From Bradyrhizobium manausense (lineage in GTDB: Bacteria > Pseudomonadota > Alphaproteobacteria > Rhizobiales > Xanthobacteraceae): DNA of 64,000 nt. Of the stretch, positions 36,111-45,009 are shown one piece after another. Positions within the stretch are counted from its first letter, which is position 1. Every line of letters starts with the position of its first letter. The DNA is taken from contig NZ_JAFCKB010000008.1 of NCBI RefSeq assembly GCF_018130615.1, forward strand, positions 213,501 to 277,500. The letters are read 5' to 3'. The notes under the pieces were generated by a model, which ran no database searches, had not been told where the DNA came from, and saw nothing but the letters and a program-made list of their open reading frames with translations. Position numbers and translations under genes: made by a program.

Positions 36111-36989
36111 TTATACGCTGCCGCCGGCAATGTCGCGCCGGTTGAAGAAGCGAACGTCGATATTGCGGCCTTCCGGCGGCGGCGAGGCCAGGCGCGAGCG
36201 GAAGAAGGCGCGCTCACCGGGCTGCAGCACGGTCTGCTCCAGCACCGAATTCCAAGCGTAGATCTCTGCACCTTGCGCGTCGCGCACGGCAAAGCGCAAG
36301 CGCGGGATATCCAGCGGCTTCTTGCCCTGGCCGACGATCACACCTTCGATCACCAGCACCTGCTTACCGTCCACTGTTTCGGACGAGAGCTTGACGTCCT
36401 TGAAGGCGAGCCCGCGCAGGTTCACCTCGAGGCCGACCATCTTGTAGAAGGCCGCCGTCTGCGGCAGCAGCCGGACCATGTCGCCGCGCCAGATCACCAG
36501 CGCCAGCACCAGCGCGCCCATGGCGGCGCAGGCCATCGGCAGGCCAAAATGGGATTTCCGCCGGACCACGGCTGGGGCGGGGCGGCTGACCTTGGCCCCG
36601 CGGCGGCTGAACAAGCCACGGAACCAGGATTGGTGCTGCACGCCGACGACTTCCTCCTCGGCGACCCGGGCCGCAGCCGACCATTCGTCCTCTGGCTCGG
36701 CAGCATCCTCGGTCGGCCAGTCACTGGCGATCGAGGGGCTTTCGACCACGGGGGCCTCGGCGGCATCGTCGTCTTTGGCGTAGGAGTTCCACTGCTCGGC
36801 AAGGTCCGACTGGTCGTCGGCCTGGCGGGCCGCGGCCATGGCCGGCATCACGGCCTCCTCGGTGGCATCCTCGGGATGCGCCACCCAGGTCTCCTTGCAG
36901 CGGGAGCAGCGGACCGTCCGCCCATTGGCCCCAAGGCTTGCAGGCTTGATGGCGTAAGATGTCGTACAATGCGGGCAGACGATATGCAT
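36111..36989 (-). CDS. MJ0042-type zinc-ribbon / DUF3426-like membrane protein
   Basis: 292-aa protein. The N-terminus is a zinc ribbon: IVCPHCTTSYAIKP then TVRCSRCKETW (two CxxC pairs). An acidic alanine-rich linker follows, and a single membrane helix near residues 150-170 (PMACAAMGALVLALVIW). The C-terminal domain (LSSETVDGKQVLVIEGVI to GERAFFRSRL) resembles DUF3426, thought to be periplasmic. ATG 36989 begins exactly at the zinc ribbon. It is divergent from ftsE and upstream of cpdR by 47 bp. Its role is unknown; a link with envelope or cell division is suggested by neighbours. Confidence 0.85.
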   Translation of the reverse strand: MHIVCPHCTTSYAIKPASLGANGRTVRCSRCKETWVAHPEDATEEAVMPAMAAARQADDQSDLAEQWNSYAKDDDAAEAPVVESPSIASDWPTEDAAEPEDEWSAAARVAEEEVVGVQHQSWFRGLFSRRGAKVSRPAPAVVRRKSHFGLPMACAAMGALVLALVIWRGDMVRLLPQTAAFYKMVGLEVNLRGLAFKDVKLSSETVDGKQVLVIEGVIVGQGKKPLDIPRLRFAVRDAQGAEIYAWNSVLEQTVLQPGERAFFRSRLASPPPEGRNIDVRFFNRRDIAGGSV

Positions 36990-37183
36990 GGACGGCCTCG
37001 ACGATGACCTCGCGCGCAACCTGGCGCCAAGGGACTCCCAAGAAGCGACTTCTAAGGATGCTGCCGGGGATGCTACAGGGCGACCGTTAACGAACCGGAA
37101 ACCATAACGGTCGCACAACCCCTTGATCGCGCGCGGCGAAACCTCGCTGGCCGCGCGGCGTCACCTCTCGAACGGAGCTGAGC

Positions 37184-37843
37184 TTGGTTCGGTTCGAAAA
37201 TGTCGGATTACGCTACGGTCTGGGGCCGGAGATCCTGCGCGACCTCAGTTTCCAGATCCCGGCGCATTCCTTCCAGTTCCTCACCGGCCCGTCCGGCGCC
37301 GGGAAGACGTCGCTGCTGCGCCTGTTGTTCCTGTCGCACCGGCCGACGCGCGGCCTCGTCAATCTGTTCGGCCACGACATTTCCACGCTCGGCAAGGACG
37401 AGATTGCCGACTTGCGCAAGCGCATCGGCATCGTGCTCCAGGATTTCCGCCTGCTCGACCACATGACGACTTACGAGAACGTGGCGCTGCCGTTCCGCGT
37501 CATGGGCCGCAGCGAATCGAGCTACCGCAAGGAGGTCATCGACCTCCTGCGCTGGGTCGGTCTCGGCGATCGCATGGATGCGCTGCCGCCGATCCTGTCC
37601 GGCGGCGAGAAGCAGCGCGCGGCGATCGCGCGCGCGGTGATCTCACGACCGCAGCTGCTGCTCGCCGACGAGCCGACCGGCAGCGTCGACCCGACGCTGG
37701 GGCGAAGGTTGCTGCGGCTCTTCATCGAGCTCAACAAATCAGGCACGGCCGTCATCATCGCGACCCACGACATCGCGTTGATGGACCAGTACGAAGCGCG
37801 CCGCTTCGTGCTGCATCAGGGACGGTTGCACGTCTATGAGTAG
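37184..37843 (+). CDS. ftsE: Cell division ATP-binding protein FtsE
   Basis: 219-aa ABC ATPase that works with FtsX at the division site to activate periplasmic murein hydrolases. Walker A is GPSGAGKTS, the signature is LSGGEKQRAAIARA, Walker B is LLLADEPTGSVD, and the switch His is in IATHDIALM. The start is TTG at 37184, preceded by CGGAGCTGAGC, a clear ribosome binding site; family members start with M-V-R/K-F-E-N-V as here. It overlaps ftsX by 8 bp. Confidence 0.95.
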   Translation: MVRFENVGLRYGLGPEILRDLSFQIPAHSFQFLTGPSGAGKTSLLRLLFLSHRPTRGLVNLFGHDISTLGKDEIADLRKRIGIVLQDFRLLDHMTTYENVALPFRVMGRSESSYRKEVIDLLRWVGLGDRMDALPPILSGGEKQRAAIARAVISRPQLLLADEPTGSVDPTLGRRLLRLFIELNKSGTAVIIATHDIALMDQYEARRFVLHQGRLHVYE

Positions 37844-38804
37844 GACCGACGAGCGCGGCGTATTGGTCGATCTCGGACAGGAGCGTCCGCAGCTGCCGGC
37901 CAAGGCGCGCAACATGTCGCCGATCGTGCCGCGCGCCTCGATCCACGGTCGCGCGCTGGTCGCCGTCGTCGCCATCATGACTTTTCTCGCCTCGATGACG
38001 ACGGGCGCGGTGCTGCTGGTGAGCGCCTCCGCCGCAGAATGGCAGTCGGATGTCGCGAGCGAGATCACCATCCAGGTCCGCCCGCAATCCGGACGCGATA
38101 TCGAGCGCGACACCGGCGCCGTCACCGAGGCGATGCGCGCGCAGGCCGGCATCGTCGAGGTCAAGCCGTTCACCAAGGACGAGAGTGGCAAGCTGCTCGA
38201 GCCCTGGCTCGGCACCGGTCTGTCGATGGACGATCTGCCGGTGCCGCGCATGATCATCGCGCGCGTGCAGCCGGGAACGGTGCTGGATCTCGGAGCCTTG
38301 CGCGCCCGCGTGACCCAGGTGGCGCCGAGCGCCAGCGTCGACGATCATCGCGCCTGGATCGAACGGATGCGTTCGATGACCAATGCGACCGTGCTTGCCG
38401 GCATCGGCATCCTCGCGCTGGTCATCGTCGCGACCATCATCTCGGTCTCGTTTGCGACGCGCGGCGCGATGGCGGCGAACCGTCCGATCGTCGAGGTCCT
38501 GCATTTCGTCGGCGCCGGCGACCGCTACATTGCCAATCATTTCCTGCGGCACTTCCTCAGGCTCGGCCTCGAAGGCGGCGTCATCGGTGGCGGTGTCGCC
38601 ATGCTGCTGTTTGGCTTCTCCGAGTCGATCGCCGGATGGTTCTCCGGCACCCCGGTCGGCGACCAGTTCGCAGCCCTGCTCGGCACCTTCTCGCTGCGGC
38701 CGTCCGGCTATGTCGTGCTCGCGGTGCAGGCCGTCCTGATCGGCGCGATCACGGCGGTCGCCTCGCGCCAGACCCTGTTCGCGACGCTGAACGATGTGGA
38801 CTGA
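37836..38804 (+). CDS. ftsX: Cell division permease-like protein FtsX
   Basis: 322-aa membrane protein with four hydrophobic helices in the FtsX layout: one at 45-65, a large extracytoplasmic loop, then three in the C-terminal half (VLAGIGILALVIVATIIS and later). The loop contains FTKDESGKLLEPWLG, and EVLHFVGAGDRYIANHFLRHF is the conserved cytoplasmic coupling region for FtsE. The ATG at 37836 lies inside the ftsE 3' end. Downstream are a YdcF-type gene and plsC. Confidence 0.93.
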   Translation: MSRTDERGVLVDLGQERPQLPAKARNMSPIVPRASIHGRALVAVVAIMTFLASMTTGAVLLVSASAAEWQSDVASEITIQVRPQSGRDIERDTGAVTEAMRAQAGIVEVKPFTKDESGKLLEPWLGTGLSMDDLPVPRMIIARVQPGTVLDLGALRARVTQVAPSASVDDHRAWIERMRSMTNATVLAGIGILALVIVATIISVSFATRGAMAANRPIVEVLHFVGAGDRYIANHFLRHFLRLGLEGGVIGGGVAMLLFGFSESIAGWFSGTPVGDQFAALLGTFSLRPSGYVVLAVQAVLIGAITAVASRQTLFATLNDVD

Positions 38805-38876
38805 GCCCGATAAACCGGACTCCACTTCGCCTCAAAACGTCCTAAAATAATCCGGGGAAGGGATCACCGACATCAT

Positions 38877-39581
38877 ATGACCTCGCCGACCGACGATCGA
38901 TCGCCGAAACTGCCGCGCGGCTGGCTCCGCGCGACCGTCGTGTCGACGATCGCGTTCGCCTTTGTCGGCGCAGCGGCGGGCTTCATCGCGTTCCTGTCGC
39001 AATTGCGCGGCGGCGAGATCGCGCCGGACCGCAAGGCCGACGGCATCGTGGTGCTGACCGGCGGTTCCTCGCGGGTGTCGGATGCGATGGAGCTGCTCGC
39101 GGCCGGCTACGGCAAGCGGCTCCTGATCTCGGGTGTGCACCCGACCTCGACCGCGAGCGACATCTCCCGGACCCTGCCGGAGAACCAGTCCTTCATGACC
39201 TGCTGCGTCGATCTCGACCGCACAGCGCTCACGACCCGCGGCAACGCGGCGGAGGCGCGGCGCTGGGCCGCGGGGCGCGGCTTCAAATCGCTGATCGTGG
39301 TGACCTCGAATTATCACATGCCGCGTGCGCTGGTGGAATTCTCCCATGCGATGCCGGCGACGGCACTGATCCCGTTCGCCGTGGTCGGTGACAAATGGCG
39401 CGAGGAGCCGTGGTGGACCTCGGCCTCGACGCTGCGGCTGCTGTTGTCCGAATACGTCAAGTACGTTGCCGCCGAGCTCAGGGTGCGGCTGGAGGATTTC
39501 GGGATTGACCTTTCCCCCGAGATGTCGGAGCAGCCTGCGGGTCTGCAATCCAAGCGGCCAGCCACCGCGCAGGCCAATTGA
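38877..39581 (+). CDS. YdcF/DUF218 family membrane-anchored protein
   Basis: 234-aa protein. One membrane helix (20-42) precedes a DUF218 domain with IVVLTGGSSRVSDAMELLAAG, LLISGVHPTS and VVTSNYHMPRALVEF. DUF218 proteins include SanA and YdcF/ElyC, linked to cell-envelope integrity and lipid-carrier balance. TGA 39579-39581 overlaps the TTG that could start the next gene. The position in an ftsEX-plsC cluster supports an envelope role, but the reaction is not known. Confidence 0.85.
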   Translation: MTSPTDDRSPKLPRGWLRATVVSTIAFAFVGAAAGFIAFLSQLRGGEIAPDRKADGIVVLTGGSSRVSDAMELLAAGYGKRLLISGVHPTSTASDISRTLPENQSFMTCCVDLDRTALTTRGNAAEARRWAAGRGFKSLIVVTSNYHMPRALVEFSHAMPATALIPFAVVGDKWREEPWWTSASTLRLLLSEYVKYVAAELRVRLEDFGIDLSPEMSEQPAGLQSKRPATAQAN

Positions 39582-39592
39582 TCGGATTTTCG

Positions 39593-40366
39593 ATGTTCCT
39601 GATTTTTCTGCGCTCGCTGCTGTTCAACGTGCTGTTCTACACCGTGCTGGTGTGCCTCGCGATCGTAGCGCTGCCGACCTTCGCCTTGCCGCCGCGCGCG
39701 ATGCTGACGGTTGCCGAATGGTGGGCGAAGGCGACGGTGTTCCTGATGCGTGTGGTCTGCAACATCAGGGTGGAATTCCGCGGGGTGGAGAAGATCCCGC
39801 AGGGACCGCTGGTGATCGTCGCGAAGCACCAGTCGTTCTGGGAGACCTTCGTGCTGCCGGGCTTCTTCAACCGCCCGATCTTCATCCTCAAGCGTCAGCT
39901 CATGCAGATCCCGGTGTTCGGCCAGTTCCTGGTCAAGACCGGGATGATCGCGATCGACCGCAACGCCGGCGTGAAGGCGCTGCTGGACATGACCCGGCGC
40001 GCGCGCGAGGCGGTGCGCGGCGGCGGCCAGCTCGTGATCTTTCCGGAAGGTACGCGCCGTGCGCCGGGAGCGCCGCCGGACTACAAGACCGGCTTTGCGC
40101 AGATCTATTCGTCCTGCGGCGTGCAATGCCTGCCGATCGCGCTCAATTCCGGCCTGTTCTGGCCGCGGCGGACTTTCATGCGCTATCCCGGCACGCTGGT
40201 GGTGGAGTTTCTCGATCCGCTGCCGCCGGGCCTGCCCAAGGATGAGTTTCTCGCGCGCGTGCAGACGGCGATCGAAGACGCGACCGCTCGCATCGTTGAA
40301 GCGGGCCGCAAGGAGCAGGAGCAACTGATCGGCAGCGCGCCGAGCTACGCGCCGTCAGAGAGCTAA
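39593..40366 (+). CDS. plsC: 1-acyl-sn-glycerol-3-phosphate acyltransferase
   Basis: 257-aa membrane-bound lysophosphatidic acid acyltransferase making phosphatidic acid. An N-terminal helix (1-25) leads to the acyltransferase motifs: KHQSFWET (motif I, with H-x4-E instead of the common H-x4-D, which is frequent in alphaproteobacteria), DRNAG, FPEGTRRAPG (motif III) and the proline motif near VQCLPIALNSG. ATG 39593 is preferred; a TTG at 39578 would overlap the ydcF-like stop. The stop overlaps by 4 bp the convergent gamma-glutamylcyclotransferase stop. Confidence 0.9.
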   Translation: MFLIFLRSLLFNVLFYTVLVCLAIVALPTFALPPRAMLTVAEWWAKATVFLMRVVCNIRVEFRGVEKIPQGPLVIVAKHQSFWETFVLPGFFNRPIFILKRQLMQIPVFGQFLVKTGMIAIDRNAGVKALLDMTRRAREAVRGGGQLVIFPEGTRRAPGAPPDYKTGFAQIYSSCGVQCLPIALNSGLFWPRRTFMRYPGTLVVEFLDPLPPGLPKDEFLARVQTAIEDATARIVEAGRKEQEQLIGSAPSYAPSES

Positions 40367-40968
40367 CGGTTCTCTTGATCGTCCACGGGAGGTGGTGCGT
40401 GCTGCGCATCACCATGCAGCATCATCGCGAGCTGATGCAGCTGTGTGTCGCGAAAGCCTTCGGCCTCGATTGCCTTCACAGTCGCCGTCACATAGTCGCG
40501 ATTGGCCCCGGATTGGCCGTGACCCTGCAGCACATGGCGGTGCTGGTCAGCGAGCGACAGCCGCCCGGCATATTGCACGTGACCGCGGTCGACGACATAG
40601 GCGAGCGCCGAGACGCGCTCGCGGGCTTCGTTCTCCAGCCAAACCGAGCGCATCACCTCGCGATAGACCGATGTTACCTGCTCGCGCTCCCGCAAATAGG
40701 CGACCACCTCGGTGCGGTTCTTTTCAGCAACGCGGAAGGCGATGCCGCGGCAGGCGCCGCCGCGGTCGAGCCCCAGCACGAGGCCAGGCTGCTCCGGCGT
40801 GCCGCGATGCACGAAGGAATAAACGCAGAGCGCGCGGTGCTCGCCGACCAGCCGCGCCGGAACGCGTTCCTCGAATGCGAAGCCCGGCCGCCACATCAGC
40901 GAGCCATAGCCGAACACCCAAAGGTCGCCCTTGGCTGACGTGACGGAGGGGAGGGTGATTTCCGACAT
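40363..40968 (-). CDS. Gamma-glutamylcyclotransferase, ChaC type
   Basis: 201-aa protein of the ChaC/GGCT fold. WVFGYGSLMWRPGF is the substrate-binding P-loop-like motif, and REREQVTSVYREV carries the expected active-site glutamate region. ChaC enzymes release 5-oxoproline from glutathione. The stretch VYSFVHRGTPEQPGLVLGL is conserved. ATG 40968 was chosen, although no strong ribosome binding site is visible; a TTG at 41067 would give a longer form with a basic N-terminus. It lies between convergent plsC and divergent DUF2125 gene. Confidence 0.83.
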   Translation of the reverse strand: MSEITLPSVTSAKGDLWVFGYGSLMWRPGFAFEERVPARLVGEHRALCVYSFVHRGTPEQPGLVLGLDRGGACRGIAFRVAEKNRTEVVAYLREREQVTSVYREVMRSVWLENEARERVSALAYVVDRGHVQYAGRLSLADQHRHVLQGHGQSGANRDYVTATVKAIEAEGFRDTQLHQLAMMLHGDAQHAPPPVDDQENR

Positions 40969-41078
40969 TTCGGGCACGGCTACCAGAACTGGGTGCGCAA
41001 ACGAAGCGAATTCTCCGCCTTTCGCCCGAGGCCGGCCTCGCTTACATTTGACAAAATCTGGGGTCAAAGGGTCGCCGC

Positions 41079-42263
41079 ATGTCCGATATGACCATTGCCG
41101 CAGGCCGGCGCTCCCGTTGGGGGCTCTTCATTGCTCCCGTCCTTCTCCTGATCCTTGCGGCCGCCTGGAGCGGCTTCTGGTTCTATGCGGCCTCGCAGGC
41201 CGAGGTCGCAGCCGATGCCTGGCGCGCGCAGGAGGCCAAGTCCGGCCGCATCTATGATTGCGCCAAGCGGTCGATCGCGGGCTTCCCGTTCCGCTTCGAG
41301 GTCCAGTGCTCCGGCGCCAGCGTCGCCCTGGTCTCGCAGAATGCAAGCAAGACGCCGTTTACGGCGAAGCTCGACAACATTCTGGTTCTGGCTCAGGTCT
41401 ACGATCCCAAGCACGTCATCGCCGAGTTTTCCGCGCCGGCGACACTGACCGACGGCGTCACGCAAAACACCTTTGTGGTGAACTGGAGCAAGGGCCGAAG
41501 CAGCGTGGTCGGCTTGCCGGCAATCCCGGAACGCGCCTCCCTCGTGTTCGACGATCCCAGCCTCAACAGGCTCGATGGTTCGGTGCAGGTGCCGCTCGCG
41601 CGCGCCAAGCAGATCGAGCTGCACGGGCGTCTCGCGGACGGATCCCCGTCCGATCATCCGATCATTGAGACCGTGCTTCAGATCGCGCAGGGCAGCATCC
41701 AGGGCGTGCACCCGCTGCTCGCCGAGCCGTTCGAAGCCGACACGCGCGCGAAGATCACAGGGCTCTCCGACCTCACCCCAAAACCCTGGCCGCAGCGCTT
41801 CCGCGAGATCCAGGCCGCCGGCGGTCACATCGAGATCGTGCAGTCGCGGATCCGGCAGGGCGAGATGATCGCGGTCGCGGCCGGCACGCTGGGCCTCTCG
41901 GTCAATGGCCGACTGGACGGCGAATTGCAGATGACGGTGGCCGGCCTCGAGCGCGTCATTCCGGCACTCGGCATCGAGAAGATGCTGGAGGAGGGCGTTC
42001 CGCAGGCAACGCTCGATCGCGTCGCGCCTGGCGTGAAATCGCAGGACCTCAACAATCTCTTTGGTGCTCTCGACCGCGCCGTTCCCGGCCTCGGCAAGGT
42101 CATCAAGCAGAACGCCAATGCCGGCGTTGCCGCCGGCATCAATTCGATCGGCACCGAGAGCACGCTCGAAGGCAAGAAGGCCCGCAGCTTCCCGCTGAAA
42201 TTCGTCGACGGCGCCGTGCTGCTCGGCCCGTTCAAGGTCGGCCAGATTCCGCCGCTATATTAG
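41079..42263 (+). CDS. DUF2125 family membrane-anchored protein
   Basis: 394-aa protein of the alphaproteobacterial DUF2125 family. A basic N-terminus is followed by one hydrophobic helix (about 15-38), so most of the protein is probably periplasmic. Conserved stretches are CAKRSIAGFPFRFEVQCSG near the N-terminus and LPLKFVDG-type text near the end (FPLKFVDGAVLLGPFKVG). Function unknown. A short hairpin lies 13 bp after the stop (42276-42297). Confidence 0.8.
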   Translation: MSDMTIAAGRRSRWGLFIAPVLLLILAAAWSGFWFYAASQAEVAADAWRAQEAKSGRIYDCAKRSIAGFPFRFEVQCSGASVALVSQNASKTPFTAKLDNILVLAQVYDPKHVIAEFSAPATLTDGVTQNTFVVNWSKGRSSVVGLPAIPERASLVFDDPSLNRLDGSVQVPLARAKQIELHGRLADGSPSDHPIIETVLQIAQGSIQGVHPLLAEPFEADTRAKITGLSDLTPKPWPQRFREIQAAGGHIEIVQSRIRQGEMIAVAAGTLGLSVNGRLDGELQMTVAGLERVIPALGIEKMLEEGVPQATLDRVAPGVKSQDLNNLFGALDRAVPGLGKVIKQNANAGVAAGINSIGTESTLEGKKARSFPLKFVDGAVLLGPFKVGQIPPLY

Positions 42264-42275
42264 CTGTCTCTCGCC

Positions 42276-42297
42276 GCCCGGATGGAGCCATCCGGGC
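42276..42297 (+). terminator. Short hairpin after the DUF2125 gene
   Basis: Perfect 10-bp arms GCCCGGATGG (42276-42285) and CCATCCGGGC (42288-42297) with a 2-base loop. There is no T-run, so it may stabilise the 3' end rather than terminate. Confidence 0.5.
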
Positions 42298-42421
42298 TAC
42301 CGGCACCTCACGATCTCTTCGCTGGATCGTGATTGTCCATCGGGAATGCGGAGCCGCAAATCCCGCTCTCTCTCCATGTCGGCTGCTCGATGAGGCGGGC
42401 TGGCCGGGCAGGAGAGATACC

Positions 42422-42637
42422 ATGACCATATCCAAGCTGTTCGTTGCTGCCGTCGCGGTCGCCGTTGCGACGCCTGCGTTCGCGCAGTGGCAGTCGCAGG
42501 AGCCGGCTGCCTACGAAGCCCCATATCCGCATGGCGACCGCGGTCTCGCGACCCCAGCCACGCGCGACACGATGGCTTACGTGCCTTCTGCAAAATCACC
42601 GCGCCCCACGGTGATCCGCGCGACCAAGGGCAAATAG
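42422..42637 (+). CDS. Small exported protein, unknown
   Basis: 71-aa protein with a classic Sec signal (MTISKLFVAAVAVAVATPAFA), cleaved after AFA, leaving about 50 residues rich in proline, alanine and tyrosine. The mature part has no cysteine and no named domain. ATG 42422 follows CAGGAGAGATACC, a strong ribosome binding site. It is probably periplasmic. No homologue is recognised. Confidence 0.7.
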   Translation: MTISKLFVAAVAVAVATPAFAQWQSQEPAAYEAPYPHGDRGLATPATRDTMAYVPSAKSPRPTVIRATKGK

Positions 42638-42916
42638 CCGCCATCCCCTTGAGACGTAGCGCGTCGCGGAGTTGGGCCCGGCCATGACCCGGTCGGGCCC
42701 AATGCGCGCTACATCCGATGCGAGGGGAATCGCGCGCGTGCGGATCGGTCGAGCGATGAAAATATTCCGAACATGATCGTCAGGAAAACGTGATGCAGAA
42801 GATGCGCCTCGCCGAGAATAACAGCTGGCCCATTCAAATCACTCCACACCAGGGAAGCATGCACGCGCCGGGGGCGCAACCAACAGCAGCTGCTTCCCAA
42901 GTGGAGGGAGGCCTAC

Positions 42917-44488
42917 GTGCGGATCATCAACTACGGACTGATGCTGGGAGTGCTCGCTGCCTGTTCGGGACAGGCGCGTGCCGACGACAATGTCACAACC
43001 GAAATCCAGGCGCTGAAGGCGAAGCTGAAGGAGCTCCAGCAGAGGGTGGATTCGGAGGCGCGTAAGACGCGTCAGGTCGAGGCGGCGCAGTCGCGAGCCG
43101 TGCCGATGCCGGCGACGTACAAGGCGCTGCCCGTCGATCCCTGCGCAGCCGGAAAGATCTGCTACAAGGGCGTCACGCTGACATTCGGAGGGTGGGTCGA
43201 CCTCACCGGCATCTACCGTTCGCGCAACATCGCTTCCGACACCGGCTCGGTCTACAATTTCATTCCCTATCAGCAGAGCCACAATTTCTATTTTCCGGAG
43301 ACGCGTTTCTCCGCGCGCCAGAGCAGGTTCTCGGTGCTCGCCGAAGGTAACGCCGATCCCGATACGCATCTCGCCGGTTACGGCGAAATCGACTTCGAGG
43401 GCGCGGCGCAGACGGCAAGCTCGGTTGCAACCAACTCCTTCAATCCGCGCATGCGACAGCTCAGCCTCGAGGTCGATCGAACCGATCTCGGCCTGCACTT
43501 CCTTGCCGGCCAATCCTGGTCGCTGAATGCGCCGACCAAGTCGGGCATCGACCCTCGTGGTATCGACGCGCCGGGTGTGATCGACTTCGAATCCGTTCCG
43601 GGACTCTTGGCGGCACGCCAGCCGGGTCTGCGCGTCTGGAAGGACCTCGGGCCCGAGTTCAAGATCGCGGCGTCGGTCGAAAATCCGCAGACCGCTTTCT
43701 TCGGCGGCAATACGCCGACGGTCGGTACGCCCGCGGTCGGCCCGCAGGGCGTGCTCAACCCGAACCTCCAGGTCAATCTGACCGGACCGGGCGGCAGCTT
43801 CTTCAACAACCTCAACAATGTCAGCTTGAACCAGGTGCCTGACGTCACCGTCAAGGCGGCGTGGGATCCGCGACTCGGGCCCTACAAGCTGCATGTCGAA
43901 ACCTGGGCGCTCTATCGTCAGCTGTTCGACCGCTTCAATGGTGCCAACCACACCTACGACACCGGCAGCTTCGGCGGCCACGTGTTTGCCGAGCTGATTC
44001 CGAAGACCCTCGACCTGCAGCTCTACGGCGCGCACGGCGTGCTCGGCCGCTTCACGGCGACGCCGTTCCCTGATGCCGCGCTGGCGCAGGACGGCACGGT
44101 GCTGCCGCTGACGATCACGGCGGCCGCGGCCGGCCTGATCTGGCACGCAACGCCGACCCTGGACGTCTACAGCTATGCTGGTCTGGAAAAGGCCAAGGCC
44201 AATTTCGCCAACGTCGGGACCACGCCGTTCGGCTACGGCAATCCGCTCTACAACAACACCGGCTGCTTCACCGAGAACACGCCGGCGGCGACCTGTAACG
44301 GAAACACCAGGGAAGTCCGGCAGGTCACGGCCGGAATCTACGACACCGTCTACCAGGGCAATTACGGTACGCTCAAAGCCGGCGTGCAGTACTCCTACAC
44401 GCAACGCTTCGCCTTCGCCGGCGTCGGCGGCGCGCCCAAGACCGACGACAATATCGTCATGACGCAGATCCGGTACTATCCGTTCTAG
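42917..44488 (+). CDS. Outer-membrane porin-like protein
   Basis: 523-aa exported protein. A signal peptide ends near QARA, then a short coiled coil (VTTEIQALKAKLKELQQRV, about 25-50). The body has alternating beta-strand sequence from FGGWVDLTGIYRSRN to the last residues MTQIRYYPF, whose terminal Phe is an outer-membrane sorting signal. The coiled-coil plus 16- to 18-strand barrel plan is like trimeric DcaP-type porins. GTG at 42917 follows GGAGGGAGG. The stop codon forms part of a palindromic element (44487-44535). Confidence 0.82.
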   Translation: MRIINYGLMLGVLAACSGQARADDNVTTEIQALKAKLKELQQRVDSEARKTRQVEAAQSRAVPMPATYKALPVDPCAAGKICYKGVTLTFGGWVDLTGIYRSRNIASDTGSVYNFIPYQQSHNFYFPETRFSARQSRFSVLAEGNADPDTHLAGYGEIDFEGAAQTASSVATNSFNPRMRQLSLEVDRTDLGLHFLAGQSWSLNAPTKSGIDPRGIDAPGVIDFESVPGLLAARQPGLRVWKDLGPEFKIAASVENPQTAFFGGNTPTVGTPAVGPQGVLNPNLQVNLTGPGGSFFNNLNNVSLNQVPDVTVKAAWDPRLGPYKLHVETWALYRQLFDRFNGANHTYDTGSFGGHVFAELIPKTLDLQLYGAHGVLGRFTATPFPDAALAQDGTVLPLTITAAAAGLIWHATPTLDVYSYAGLEKAKANFANVGTTPFGYGNPLYNNTGCFTENTPAATCNGNTREVRQVTAGIYDTVYQGNYGTLKAGVQYSYTQRFAFAGVGGAPKTDDNIVMTQIRYYPF

Positions 44489-44535
44489 AGCATGATCCGG
44501 AAAAGTGTGCAGCGGTTTTCCGATCAGATCATGCT
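44487..44535. repeat. Palindromic element, GAGCATGATC family
   Basis: Arms GAGCATGATC (44487-44496) and GATCATGCTC (44526-44535), with inner arms CGGAAAA and TTTTCCG around GTGTGCAGCGG. The first two bases are the last two of the porin stop codon. It shares the AAAGTGTG-x-AGCGGTTTT core with the copy at 23514. Confidence 0.8.
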
Positions 44536-44565
44536 CAAACTCAAATAGTCCATCGTGAGTGGCAA

Positions 44566-45009
44566 TTGTCCGACGGTCTTCTGATCCTTCGGCTCGCGCA
44601 CGTCGTCGCCCGGCTTGGCCTGGCGATGACGGGTGCGGCCGGCGCCACCTTCGTCGCCGCATTGCTGATGCGGGTCGAGCTGCCCTGGTTCGACACCGTC
44701 GAATTCACTGTCGCGCTGATCGTGCTTGGAATGGTCGGCGCTTATCTCGGGATCGATATCCCGCGCTGGCCGCAGCTTCAGGCCGGGTCGGCCCACCGAT
44801 CGCCCGTGATCGGCCTTGCCAGCGCGACCGGCACGTTTCTCGCGGCCGGGGCGGGCCTGCTCGCGCTTTATGCTTTCGTGCTCGACGAGACGTCCGATCC
44901 CGCCGGCAATCTCCTGTTCGGCGCCACCTGGATGCTGGGCGTATGCCTGCAGATCGGCGCCGGCCTCGCCGGCCGCCGCCGCATCGCGCGAGCGAAGGAC
45001 CGCTGTTAG
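44566..45009 (+). CDS. Small integral membrane protein, unknown
   Basis: 147-aa protein with about four hydrophobic helices: VARLGLAMTGAAGATFVAALLM, VEFTVALIVLGMVGAYLGID, VIGLASATGTFLAAGAGLLAL and LLFGATWMLGVCLQIGAGL. It ends in a basic cluster ([12 protein letters not shown]). TTG at 44566 is the likely start; ATG 44626 is an alternative that would shorten the first helix. It is convergent with tyrC and overlaps its 3' end by 4 bp. I recognise no family. Confidence 0.6.
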   Translation: MSDGLLILRLAHVVARLGLAMTGAAGATFVAALLMRVELPWFDTVEFTVALIVLGMVGAYLGIDIPRWPQLQAGSAHRSPVIGLASATGTFLAAGAGLLALYAFVLDETSDPAGNLLFGATWMLGVCLQIGAGLAGRRRIARAKDRC

